Shown here in pieces: positions 1-9,658 of a stretch of 64,000 nt of DNA. Both the position numbers and the translations under genes were made by a program. Below the pieces are notes generated by a model. The model saw nothing but the letters and a program-made list of their open reading frames with translations, was not told the origin of the DNA and made no database searches. How positions within the stretch are numbered: the first letter of the stretch is position 1; each line of letters opens with the position of its first letter. The stretch covers positions 2,728,001 to 2,792,000 of the forward strand of contig CM073195.1 in the NCBI GenBank assembly GCA_037042915.1, read 5' to 3'. The DNA is from Auricularia sp. M13. Lineage: Eukaryota; Basidiomycota; Agaricomycetes; Auriculariales; Auriculariaceae.

Positions 1-691
1 AGGTTGTTGAAGACGTTGTCCGCTCTCTCCTAGATTGCGAGCGACTCGTGTGTAGCCCAGAGTCCCGGGCTGCGCTCGAGTTCACAGACAGATTCATTGT
101 CAGCTACTCTAGCTGTCGTGAACTCCTGGACATGTCTAAGGCTTTGGCTATCGGCGACATCGACAAGCTTGAAGATGATCAAGGTCGGCTCATTCCAAGT
201 GCGATACCCTTTTATCTCCGCGCTGCGTCTTTCTCATCGGCACATAGAGTTTTCCGTGATTCGATACATCGTTAATATTCTGTCGATTGTGCGTTATGCG
301 AAGCATCTGGTCGATTTTGCCCGCAAAGAACGTGCTTTTGCGTCGCAATCTCTAGTATTCGATTTCTGCGACCGGCAACACGCTCTGGACGAGTCTGGGA
401 CTGTGGTATTCGAGACGCGGCCTGATACAGATCGTCCGCATGCTGCTATGCGTGTCCTGCAGGCAATACTGGAAAGGGCCGATCTGGATAACCATAGGTT
501 CTTCCAGACTATCGGCAGTTCTACTTCTGTTTGCGTGGCTTGTTATCACGCCCTCAGCAATCTGGACAGGGTCAAGGCACTACCAGAGCGTATTCCCGTA
601 GGTGACATGGTCTGTGCAACCCATGACATACTAACGTAATGACTAGGTGCCCATCTACTGTGTTGGCCCCCAGGTCACAATACTACTTTGA
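1..691 (+). CDS. Deaminase-like protein, copy A (5' end outside the window)
   Basis: The frame is open from base 3. It is carried through introns at 199-247 and 598-646 to a TGA at 689-691, giving 182 codons before the last exon. The second intron has an ACTAAC branch point. The C-terminal half has a helix with THAAM-like spacing (PHAAMRVLQAIL) followed about 30 residues later by IGSSTSVCVACYHAL. This HAx...CxxC layout resembles the fungal OTT_1508-like branch of the nucleic-acid deaminase superfamily, in which His and two Cys bind zinc. The residue expected to be the catalytic Glu of HAE is Ala. Introns and last-exon motif (VPIYCVGP) match copy C at 3442-4475. The family assignment comes from motif spacing only and the function is unknown. 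Confidence 0.5.
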
Positions 692-1416
692 ACGATGCTG
701 TACGGTCGCGTCCATTGAATGGAGAATAGAGTTAAATCGACAGTAAATTGAATGATGGCGCGCGGCCGGTCGGTAAAATCACTTTAATCAGGGATATGTC
801 ACGCTCAAAGAGCTCTGCTGCTCACGGTCCGTGCTCCGATGCCGGATATCTCTGACATGCCATAAATTCCCAACAAGCATGGCAGCAGGTATTATAAGAT
901 CTTTATCACTTGTAGTTTACGGTGCGGGACTTGAGCGCCAGTGGCGGCTGCGTCAGAGCTTTGATTCTGAGTCGTTGCGCGAGCACCGGCGAATTCGGCG
1001 TTTCTTCCTTAGGCGGCTCGACATGGAAGTCGATCGTGCTTTTTATCCCACGTCGTTTACCGCAGCAAGCTGACGTCCCACCGGCGAAATCGTCGCCCCT
1101 TCCATCTCGTCCCTCCAGCTCCGCCACTTGCCCCTCGCTGGGAAGACGCTTTATTGCGTACTGCGCTGCCGTGCTCAACGTCACATGCAACCCTTCGAAG
1201 TGTCTCGGTCGCAGAACTTTTGTCCGCTCCCATTGTGTCACCGCTGGGCTGCATTGTGTTCTCATCCGATCTTGTGCCGAATTTCGTCTGCGACAATTGT
1301 GTCTGACAGTCCTCATGAATGTGTTGTCATACGCCAGCACATTTGATTCATCAACATTATGTAACAACCGCCGTTACGTAACCAAAACCGAACATCTATA
1401 ACTTTCGTCGTTCCAA
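692..1416. other. Spacer between copy A and the tandem repeat
   Basis: The first ~110 bp are still similar to sequence downstream of copies B and C (for example GATGCTGTACGGTCGCGTCC). Beyond that, short open frames exist on both strands, but none has recognisable motifs, introns or similarity to the copies. I see no gene here. Confidence 0.5.
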
Positions 1417-1664
1417 TGGGGTTTGGGGAGTGCCTCCCCATGATTGACTTTCCGCGTCGCCGCTTCATAAACGTTCTCAGAACTTGTAACCACGTCATCT
1501 ACACACGCTGGGATTCTGGAAACATCGCTCCACACAATGCTAGGACACAGAGGGTCCACCTTCAGCGACAAGTTCTTCAGCTCATTGATCTGCAATGCCT
1601 TGCTGGGCGCGTAGTTGATCTTTACCGCCTTTGGTTGGATGTCCAGGACTTCAAAAGGGCAACA

Positions 1665-2728
1665 ATGATCGTCGCAGGCAACCCCATGATTAATAACTGA
1701 AGCACGAGGATTTCATTCTAGTGAAAGAAGGTCCTTGCGCGACTGGGACAATTAGTTCTAGACTGCATTCTCCAACGAATCGACCCACGACAATGCTGAT
1801 TTGATCGATATGGGATCGGTCTTATTCTGGCGTTCAATAAACGCGTAGTCGTTGGACGGCTTCGGACACGACAACCCTGGATGATCGCGCTATCTCAAGG
1901 CTCGTCTTGCGTTAAAATTCGCGACGAAATTGGGCCGACTTATTTTGCCGCCATCCAGGACGTCATGGATCCAAGTAGAATCGACTAACGCTGGTCGAAC
2001 TGTGTTTTCTGGAACCGACTTGCATAGCGAGGATGTCGACCTCGGGCTTGTCCGACCTTATCTCGACTGCGAGCAGCTCGTTGCCGCCGAGCGTCGCAGT
2101 CGTCGCTCCAGTTGAGAGATAGATACATCATCGGCTATCGTGCATCTCTTGGAGTTATTCGACACGTCGAAGAACTTGGCCATCTGGAGCGACCTGAACA
2201 AACTTGAAGACCATCGTGGTCAGCTCATATCGTCGATCCCTTTCAATCGGCTCTTTCTTTGCTCACTGCGCTGCAGAATTTTCATTGATTCACTTGTCGT
2301 CAACATAACGTTCCGGTTGTGCCATTTTGAGGCATCTGGTCGATTTTGCCTGCAAAGAAGGTGCCAGTTGCTCGCGTCGCAATCTGTAACATTCGAGTTT
2401 TGCGACGATCACGACGCTCTAGGGCCAATCTGGCACTCCGCCATTGGAGAAGATCCTGCACGAGCAGATCGTACGCATGCTGCGATGCGTGTCTTCGCCG
2501 AAAGCAAACAGGAAAGGGCCGATATGGATAACGTGAGGTTCCGACTTTGGACGATCGGCAGAAAACTTCCCTGGGGAGATGTTATCACGGCCTCAGCAAT
2601 TTGGACATGGTCAATGATCTGCCAAAGCGCACCCCGGTAGGTGCGGATGGATCAGTGAAACCTCTGCCAGCATAACGTGATGAGGACCGATTTACGGCGA
2701 AGGCCCCAGATCGGAGGAAAACGATTTG
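1665..2728 (+). pseudogene. Degraded deaminase-like copy B
   Basis: This region is collinear with the intact copy C, from the ATGATCGTCGCAGGC start motif to the GGCCCCAGATCGGAGG sequence of the last exon. It no longer has one reading frame: several small insertions and deletions break it, and the CxxC region seen in A and C is lost. The helix with HAAM is still readable. It is most simply a dead duplicate of copy C. Confidence 0.65.
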
Positions 2729-3167
2729 AACGATGCTGTACTGGTCGCGTCCATTAAATGAACAGGTCGATTTTCTGCATTTCCTGCGACGCGAATAGAG
2801 TTGGATCGGGGCAGTAAATTGAATGATGGCGCTTGTGAAGAGCAGTAAAATCCAAGCTCTAATCACGAGTAAATGGTGTACGCGGAGCAAAGGGTGCCGA
2901 CTTCACCTCAACTTCAGAAAATTTCAATCGGGGTCAAACGACCGTTCAACAGTCCGGGTGGTGCTCATGAGCTGGTGGTCGCACATTCGAGAGCTAAAGT
3001 TACGAATAGGTTCCCGGTGTGGGCACTGCGAATGAAATCTATGACAGAGGGGAGTGATGTACGACTGGACACGTTTCAACGATTGTAATAGCAGGCGAAA
3101 TTATGCGCGACAGAGACCATATCAGGGACCCTCCTCCAGCCAGCCAGCCAGCGAGCGGACCAGCCAT

Positions 3168-3198
3168 CTAGCTCCAGACATCGAGGAGCAGCCGCGAG
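3168..3198 (-). pseudogene. 31-bp fragment of the P450 reductase 3' end
   Basis: The bases are identical to 4917-4947, the reverse complement of the last codons of the P450 reductase (LLLDVWS and stop). The match stops abruptly at 3198 and continues into sequence resembling the start of unit B. It marks a duplication breakpoint inside the reductase gene. Confidence 0.85.
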
Positions 3199-3207
3199 TA
3201 GCCAACG

Positions 3208-4947
3208 CGGGGTTTGGAAGTGCCCCATGTTGACCTATGATAGCCCCGCCAAGGCGTTCTGCGAACTGTACCACGAGCACTACAACGCTCGGGATTCTGC
3301 AACTACATCGCTCCACACAATGCTAGGACACAGAGGGCTCTAACAGTGCTCACGTCGGTCAGCTCAATCTGTGTTCAGCGTGCAGGGGACGACATCGCGG
3401 CTGCGCTCTTCTTGGATGTCCAGGACCAGCAAAAGCCAACAATGATCGTCGCAGGCAACCCCACCATTACTACTGAAGCACGAGGATTTCTTCCTCGGCT
3501 CTTCGGTCGCTTGCGCGACTGGGCACAAGGTGGACAGCTGGCCCACGCAGTCACCCACGACAATGCGCTAATCGATATAGCTTCTCTTATTCTGGCGTTC
3601 CAAGCCAAGCGTTGGATGCTTCGGCTACACGACAACCCTGACGATCGCGCTACCCTCAACGCACGTCTTGCGAAAATTCGCGACGAGATTGGGCCGACTC
3701 GTTTTGCCGCCATCCAGGACGTCATGGATGCAGTAGAACGAATCACGCGCCAGGCCCGAACTGTGTTTTCTGGAACGGACTTGCGTACCGAGGATGTCGA
3801 GGGGCTTGTCCGCACCCTTCTAGAATTCGAGCAGCTCGTGTGCCTCCGAGCATCGCAGTCGGCGCTCCGGTTGAGAGATAAACACATCATCGGCTATCGT
3901 GCATCTATTCAGTTATTCGACACGTCTAGGAACCTCGCCATTGGCGACCTGAACAAACTTGAAGACCATCGTGGTCAGCTCATCCCTGGTGCGATCCCTT
4001 TCAATCGGCTCTTTCTTTGCTCATTGCGCTGCAGAATTTTCATTGATTCACTACGTCGTCAACATACTTGCGGTTGTGCGTTTTGCGAGGCATCTGGTCG
4101 ATTTTGCCTGCAAAGAAGGTGCTTTTCTCGCGTCGCAATCTGTAACATTCGAGTTTTGCGACGATCACGACGCTCTGGGCCAATCTGGCACTCCGCCATT
4201 GGAGAAGCAGCCTGCTACAGATCGTACGCATGCTGCGATGCGTGTCCTGCAAGCAATACTGGAAAGGGCCGATATGGATAACGTGAGGTTCCTCCCGACG
4301 ATCGGCAGTTCTACTTCCCTGTGCGGGGCCTGTTATGACGGCCTCAGCAATTTGGACATGGTCAATGATCTGCCAAAGCGCACCCCGGTAGGTGCCATGG
4401 TTCAGTGAAACCTCTGACAGCTAACGTGATCACTAGGTACCGATTTACGGCGTAGGCCCCAGATCGGAGGACTAGTTTGAACGATGCTGTACGGTCGCGT
4501 CCATTAAATGAACAGGTCGATTTTCTGCATTTCCTGCGACGCGAATAGAGTTGGATCGACAGTAAATTGAACGATGGCGCTTGTGAAGAGCAGTACAATG
4601 CAAGCTCTAATCAGCGAGTAACCGGTGTACGCGGAGCAAAGGCTGCCGCTTCACCTCAACTTCAGAAAATTTCAATCGGGGTCACGACCGTTCATACAGC
4701 TACGGGGTGGTGCTCATGCGCTGGTGGTCGCACATTCGAGAGCTAAGGTTACGAATAGGTTCCCGGTGTGGGCATTGCGAGTGAAATCTATGACAGAGGG
4801 GAGTGATGTACGACTGGACACGTTTCAACGATTGTAATAGCAGGCGAAATTATGCGCGACAGAGACCATACCAGGGACCCTCCTCCAGCCAGCCAGCCAG
4901 CAAGCGGACCAGCCATCTAGCTCCAGACATCGAGGAGCAGCCGCGAG
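3208..4947 (+). repeat. Tandem duplication unit C (~1.74 kb)
   Basis: This is the partner of 1417-3198 and contains the intact deaminase-like gene C, its downstream spacer and the true 3' end of the reductase gene. Near the end there is a short (CCAG)n run at about 4886-4901, present in both units. Confidence 0.8.
3442..4475 (+). CDS. Deaminase-like protein, copy C (intact)
   Basis: Three exons (3442-3988, 4035-4387, 4437-4475) joined across 46 and 49 nt introns give a 312-residue protein. The second intron has a CTAAC branch point just before CACTAG. The N-terminal ~180 residues are predicted mainly helical. The C-terminal part has THAAMRVLQAIL, then IGSSTSLCGACYDGL, and ends VPIYGVGPRSED. 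The His and CxxC spacing resembles zinc-dependent nucleic-acid deaminases of the OTT_1508-like type, which are expanded in mushroom-forming fungi. The usual catalytic Glu after HA is Ala, so enzymatic activity is doubtful. The start at 3442 is the first in-frame ATG shared with copy B; an upstream exon is possible. It converges on the reductase gene. Confidence 0.55.
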
Positions 4948-7345
4948 CGCTCCTTGAGGAGCTTGACCTCCTGCGCGCCTTCGACCTCGGCAGAGCCCCC
5001 CTTGCCCTCGCCGAGGATGCGCGCGAGGACCTCCTCGACGGCCTTACTCATGTTCTTCGCGTCGCCGCAAATGTACACGTAGCCCTTCTTGACGAGGATC
5101 TCTTCCGCGATGCGCTCGCGGTCCTCCCAGATCAGGTCCTGCACGTAGATCTTCGACCCATCCGGCTTGCGCGCGCCATCACGCGAGAACGCGACCTGCA
5201 GCGAGAACTTGTCGCCCAGCACGGCCTGGTACTCGGGCCACTCGTCCTTGTACAGGAAGTCCTCGTTCGCCTTGCGGCAGCCATAGAAGAGCGTCATGCG
5301 GCCCCATTCTGCGAGACCCTCGGTTCCGTTCTTCTCGATTGTCCGCTTGGCAAGCGCGACGCGCTCCTGAACGAAACCGCGGAACGGTGCAACACCCTAG
5401 GCTCGAGAATCAGCGATGTGCCAGCGTACGAAGTAGAAAACATACAGTGCCAGGGCCAACCATAATTACCGGGCTCTTGGGGTTCGTTGGCAAACGGAAT
5501 GTTGACCGGCGAACATGAACAGGGATCTTGTAAATAGTTTCCTGACGATACGAGCCACGGGGGCCTTCGATACGGTACGTGGGGAAGGCAACGCTGGCCG
5601 GCTCCGAGGATCCGTTCTCCGTGACCAAAGGTACAGAGGCAGTCTCGTTGTTAACCGCGTACTTGAGGTTGAGAAGGAAGTTCGTGCCGACACCGTACAC
5701 CCACTTCTTCGGCAGCTTCGTGCTCTCGGACTCATACTTGAGAACGACAGCGGTGATGTGCACGACGCCCGGGTACATCTTCGGTGAAGAAGAGATCGAG
5801 TAGTAGCGCGGCTGCAGACGCGGGATGCTGGACACGATGATGTCGAAGGGTATTTTCCATGCGGTAGTGTTCTCGGCAGTCGGAACGGCCTTGAAATCGT
5901 CGCCGGCGGCGAGCTGGAGGACTTCCGCGAGCTTCAGGCAGCCGAGCGCGACCGTCTCATGGAACTCCTCCTTATCAGTGAGTTGACGCAAGCGAGCTTC
6001 CGCCTCGGGTGTCGGCGCGTATTTGGCAAGAACACCGAGGATTTGACGACCAGCAACGGCACTGATGTCGATGTAGTGGCGCAGAACCGTTTCGTAGGTG
6101 GTGGGAACGGGGAAGGGCACCTTGGCAAGCGCGGGGTCCAGCGACTCAATGCCAATAACCTGTTCACGACGCTCCTTCTCGCTGAGCCCCAACACACACA
6201 GCAGACGGTCCACTTCGACTTCCGGATTCGACGGCCAGACGCCCAAGTGATCTCCGTGCTGATACGTGATACCAGAGCCCTCGATGCTGAGCTCGATATG
6301 CACGCAGTTACGATCACCGCCGACGGCGAAGAGCTCGTAAGCCTTCGTAATCGGGGCGGCGAAAGGGTTTTTGGCGTCGTGGATGCCGCGGACTTTGGTG
6401 AGGGCACGTGCGGAAAGCTCGCCTGCGTGGGAGAAGAGATTATCAGATGCCGCACGTCCACGGGTATAACCCAAGGGAACGCACCGAGGTACACCTTCTC
6501 GGGCGCGTACGACTTGAGCTCCGTGACCGCGAAGTCCGGGGTCTCTGAGCCGACGCCCTCCTCGACGCCCATGTCCTCTGCAAATGCCTTCCACATGCCT
6601 TCTTTCCACTCGAGGTAGTCCTCTTCCATGGACTTGTCATCGTCGCCCTCGCCGCGCTCGCCGATGCGCTTCGCGCCGGCGGCCTCGAGTGCCGCGTCGA
6701 CCTTGCGCGCCATGGCGTTGTAGTGCTCGTAGGTCCTGTTTCCAAGGCCAAAGACGACGTATTTGAGACCCTCGAGCTTGTGCTCGCCGTTGGAGAAGGC
6801 AAAGGACTCGTCCGTGAGATTCTGCAGCAGCTGAACCGAGTTGTCCGTCGGCTCGCCCTCGCCGTAGGTGGCGACGACGAAGAAGGCGCACGAGTCCTCT
6901 GGGATCTGGTCTAGGTTGTCAAAGTCGTATTCCTCGGGGTCGCAGACGAGCGAGGCGAGGCCAAAGCGCGACTTTGCCTCCTTTGCGAGCCGGATCGCGT
7001 ACTCCTCCGCCGTGCCCGTCTGTGAGCCATAGAAGATGACGATCCGCTTTTTCTGTGAGCAGGACAACGTGTCAGCGTCTATGCCGCTATCGCTAAGCGG
7101 GCATGACCCACGCCGGCCTTCATCTTCTCGACGAAATTTCTGGGGTCGCCGCCGCCGGTTGCATCGCGGGACGCTAGCGGCGCACTGGGCTTGGACTGGG
7201 CGGGGAACAGCGAGCCTCGGAAGAGGTACAGGCTGGCCGCGAGGACGCCGAAGGCGAGAATGTACACGTCGGACGAGACGCCGGCCATTGCGTGGACGGG
7301 CGCGGGAGACGAAACGAGCGGCAGCGACGCGCTGGCGCTGGACAT
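4917..7345 (-). CDS. cpr1: NADPH-cytochrome P450 reductase
   Basis: This ER-anchored diflavin reductase passes electrons from NADPH through FAD and FMN to P450 enzymes. Four exons (7112-7345, 6485-7052, 5446-6422, 4917-5396) give about 752 residues, a normal length. The N-terminus has a membrane anchor (VYILAFGVLAASLYLF). The FMN domain has SQTGTAEEYA, ATYGEGEPTDN and GLGNRTYEHYN. The FAD domain has RYYSISSS. The NADPH domain has GPGTGVAPFRGF, FYGCR and YVYICGDAKNM, and the protein ends with the conserved aromatic residue in LDVWS. The ATG at 7343-7345 is preferred because it precedes the anchor directly; another in-frame ATG lies 30 bases upstream. Its last 31 bp are duplicated at 3168-3198. 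Confidence 0.95.
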
Positions 7346-7905
7346 GACCGGCAGTGAGCACGGAGCAAGGGGCAATGGGGTCGCGGGCGCACCTGTCCTC
7401 CCAGGTTTATGAGTGCAGAGAAAGAAAGCTCAGAAGCGCCAGACAGCGGATGCAAATTGTCGCTCCCAGACGCTGCTCCGGAACACGGCGCCCGGGCGCA
7501 GCGTCCTGCCATCCAGCCGTGCCATTCGACACTCTGGAAATTATACGACGATATGCAGTGCCACGCGCTCTCAATAAAGCAACAGTTTCTCATGCCCTAA
7601 AACTGCTCCGGGACGCCCAGTTCAACTCTCGTATGATCCTCGCGCCGGGCGCACATATCGCACCATCACTGTCAGCGGAATATAGAGTTTCGCGCTGGCC
7701 AGGCCAGACGGCCGCCGCTCGTACCACCTTGCACACATAATCATAAGCAAGCAGTAGTGTTGCAGTCTGCCGTGCAGCGTCGAACCCCTCACGGCCGCCG
7801 GCATAACCAGCCAAATGCTAGAGATACAGTGATATGGCATAACCAGTACCGCATACAAAAACAAGGGTCCAACCGAAGATACCTACCGCGTCTCCCGATC
7901 GGCGT
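7346..7905. other. Spacer between reductase and ORC1
   Basis: This is the reductase promoter and the region downstream of ORC1. No coding frame with recognisable features, RNA gene or repeat was seen. Confidence 0.5.
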
Positions 7906-9482
7906 CTATATCCCCAAAGCGTTCTTCCATCTGGGACCGCCCAAGTCGGACAAGACGCGCTCCACCTCCGGGGCCTCTACGTTGAGCATCACTTTGCGGT
8001 CCCCGTCCGGTCTTCTAGACGCTGCAGGTCCGTCCTCCACGAGCACCGCGCGGCTCGCATGTAACGAGTTGAGCACCATCCACAACTGGGCGGGCGTGGG
8101 CTTGCGCGTCGATTCGTCATCCTGGGTCAGCAGGTTCACGTAGAGCCCATGCTGGTGTTGTACCTGGTTAATAGAAACCTTTAGGTCAGCAAACCAGCGA
8201 GACCGAACGGCAGCGGCATAGGTACTCACGTCTGCCCATTTGATTTCCGCGACGCCTTCGCGTCGGACACACTTATGCAACGCGGCGAGCATGATGCGCT
8301 CGTGCAGGCTGCACTGGCCGATATACGCCGCCGTCGGGCTGTTCTGCATGTCCTTGATGACCTTGTCCATCGTGTCAGCCTTGACAACCTTCTTGGTCTC
8401 CGCGGCGACCTCCACGGCCCGGCTTGTATGGTTATTAGCATCGACAACCTGCACGGAACCCCCAAAATGAGTAAAACGCACCGACATATGTCCAACACGC
8501 GCCGTGCGTCGCCGCTGACGCTGGCCACTTTCTTCGCGGCGAACAAGATAGAATCCTTCGACAGGATCTCCAGCGCCTTGCCCGACTTCGGCACCGCGCT
8601 GTTCAACCGCGCCTCGACAATTTCACGCAGCTGTTCCCAGCGGTATGGCTTGAAGTTGATGCGCTGCATGCCTGCAGCATCATGAGTGCCACGTGAGGAC
8701 GAAACGAATGAAAGTATTGACCTAACCGACTGCGAACCTTGCCGCTCATTACGCGTTCAGGCATATCGTGCGTGTTCGCAACGGCGATGACGATGAGCCT
8801 TGAGCCCGGCAACGTTGGCCAGTTGAAAAAGTTGTATACAACGTCCTGCTTGGCGGTCATGAGTTGGTCAAGCTCATCCATGAGAACCACACTGTTCATC
8901 CGTCAGAGTCTGAACCTCAGCAAAATGAGGCAAACGCGTACCAAGGAGCATCATCCTCCCCAGCACCAGTATCGAAATGTCGAGTGAGCCGTTTGAGCGC
9001 CTCTTTGGCACTGATGCGCGAATGCCCGTGCTTGGACGCGTCGTGGCCAGAGACCGCCTCCCAAAGCAGCGCATAGGCAGCCACCGGCTCAGGTATCTTC
9101 AGGCCATTGATCTCGACGTAATTAAATGGCTCAAATTCCTGCAGAACAACACTTTAGCGACTGTTCATGGCAGCCAGGGCGCAGGTGGCATACATCGCTT
9201 TTCGCGAGCTGCTGAAGCTTACGCGCGATATTATGGACAGTGGCAGTCTTTCCAGTGCCAGGTACGCCAGATATGTCTAGGAACCGGCGTTAGAGAGACG
9301 AAAAACGCGTCGGCTGGCGACGCACAGATGCAGCCACCCGAGCCTTCTTCCAGTAAGTTGGTCACGGCTTTATAGATCTCTTCGTATTCTGCTGCGCGAC
9401 AAGGCAGCTCTTCTGGACGCGCGCCAACGTGCAGCGCATTCATTGCGAGCACGTACGGATCGTTCTTCTTTGCTCGCGGCAT
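7906..9482 (-). CDS. orc1: Origin recognition complex subunit 1, short form
   Basis: ORC1 is the ATP-binding AAA+ subunit that loads onto replication origins. Seven exons (9326-9482, 9194-9276, 8942-9138, 8722-8891, 8482-8671, 8230-8422, 7906-8163) join in frame to about 415 residues. The protein reads LPCRAAEYEEIY, Walker A GVPGTGKTATVH, Walker B VVLMDELDQLMTAKQ, then YNFFNWPTLPGSRLIVIA and VRSRLGMQRINFKPY, SGDARRVLDICRRA and a C-terminal winged-helix segment. The DELDQL...QDVVYNFFNWPT stretch is typical of Orc1 rather than Cdc6. No BAH domain precedes the AAA+ core, and only 176 bp separate the start from the next gene, so there is little room for one. Confidence 0.88.
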
Positions 9483-9658
9483 CGGGGACGGGCAGGAACG
9501 AGTGGCGACACGCTTTCGGGCGATGCCGAAAGGCGTGTCCCCCAGTCTTTACTTAGTAAAGTTCTTTGCTCGCTTCGCCTCCTTCCCTGCCGAAATGTCG
9601 TCTCCTATCTCGTACGAAAACATCCAAAATTGAAATCTCCTAGATCATGTACCTATCC

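Larger units (their letters stand above)
1417..3198 (+). repeat. Tandem duplication unit B (~1.78 kb)
   Basis: This stretch aligns end to end with 3208-4947. Shared landmarks include GCTCCACACAATGCTAGGAC near 1527 and 3311, ATGATCGTCGCAGGCAACCC at 1665 and 3442, and an almost identical last ~140 bp (3056-3198 against 4805-4947). The unit ends with 31 bp identical to the 3' end of the P450 reductase coding region. The flanks are very similar while the gene inside has decayed, which points to a recent duplication followed by loss of constraint. Confidence 0.8.

Noticed and set aside
906-1401. Overlapping open frames on both strands between copies A and B
   Set aside because: Several frames are open at once in GC-rich DNA, with no motif, intron or homology to the copies.
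4886-4903. CCAG repeat as a functional element
   Set aside because: A short simple repeat just downstream of the reductase stop, present in both duplicated units; no reason to assign a function.
1-4947. A transposable element explaining the repeated sequence
   Set aside because: No terminal repeats, transposase or reverse transcriptase motifs were seen. The copies share conserved introns and one unit carries a piece of the host reductase gene, which fits segmental duplication of a host gene.
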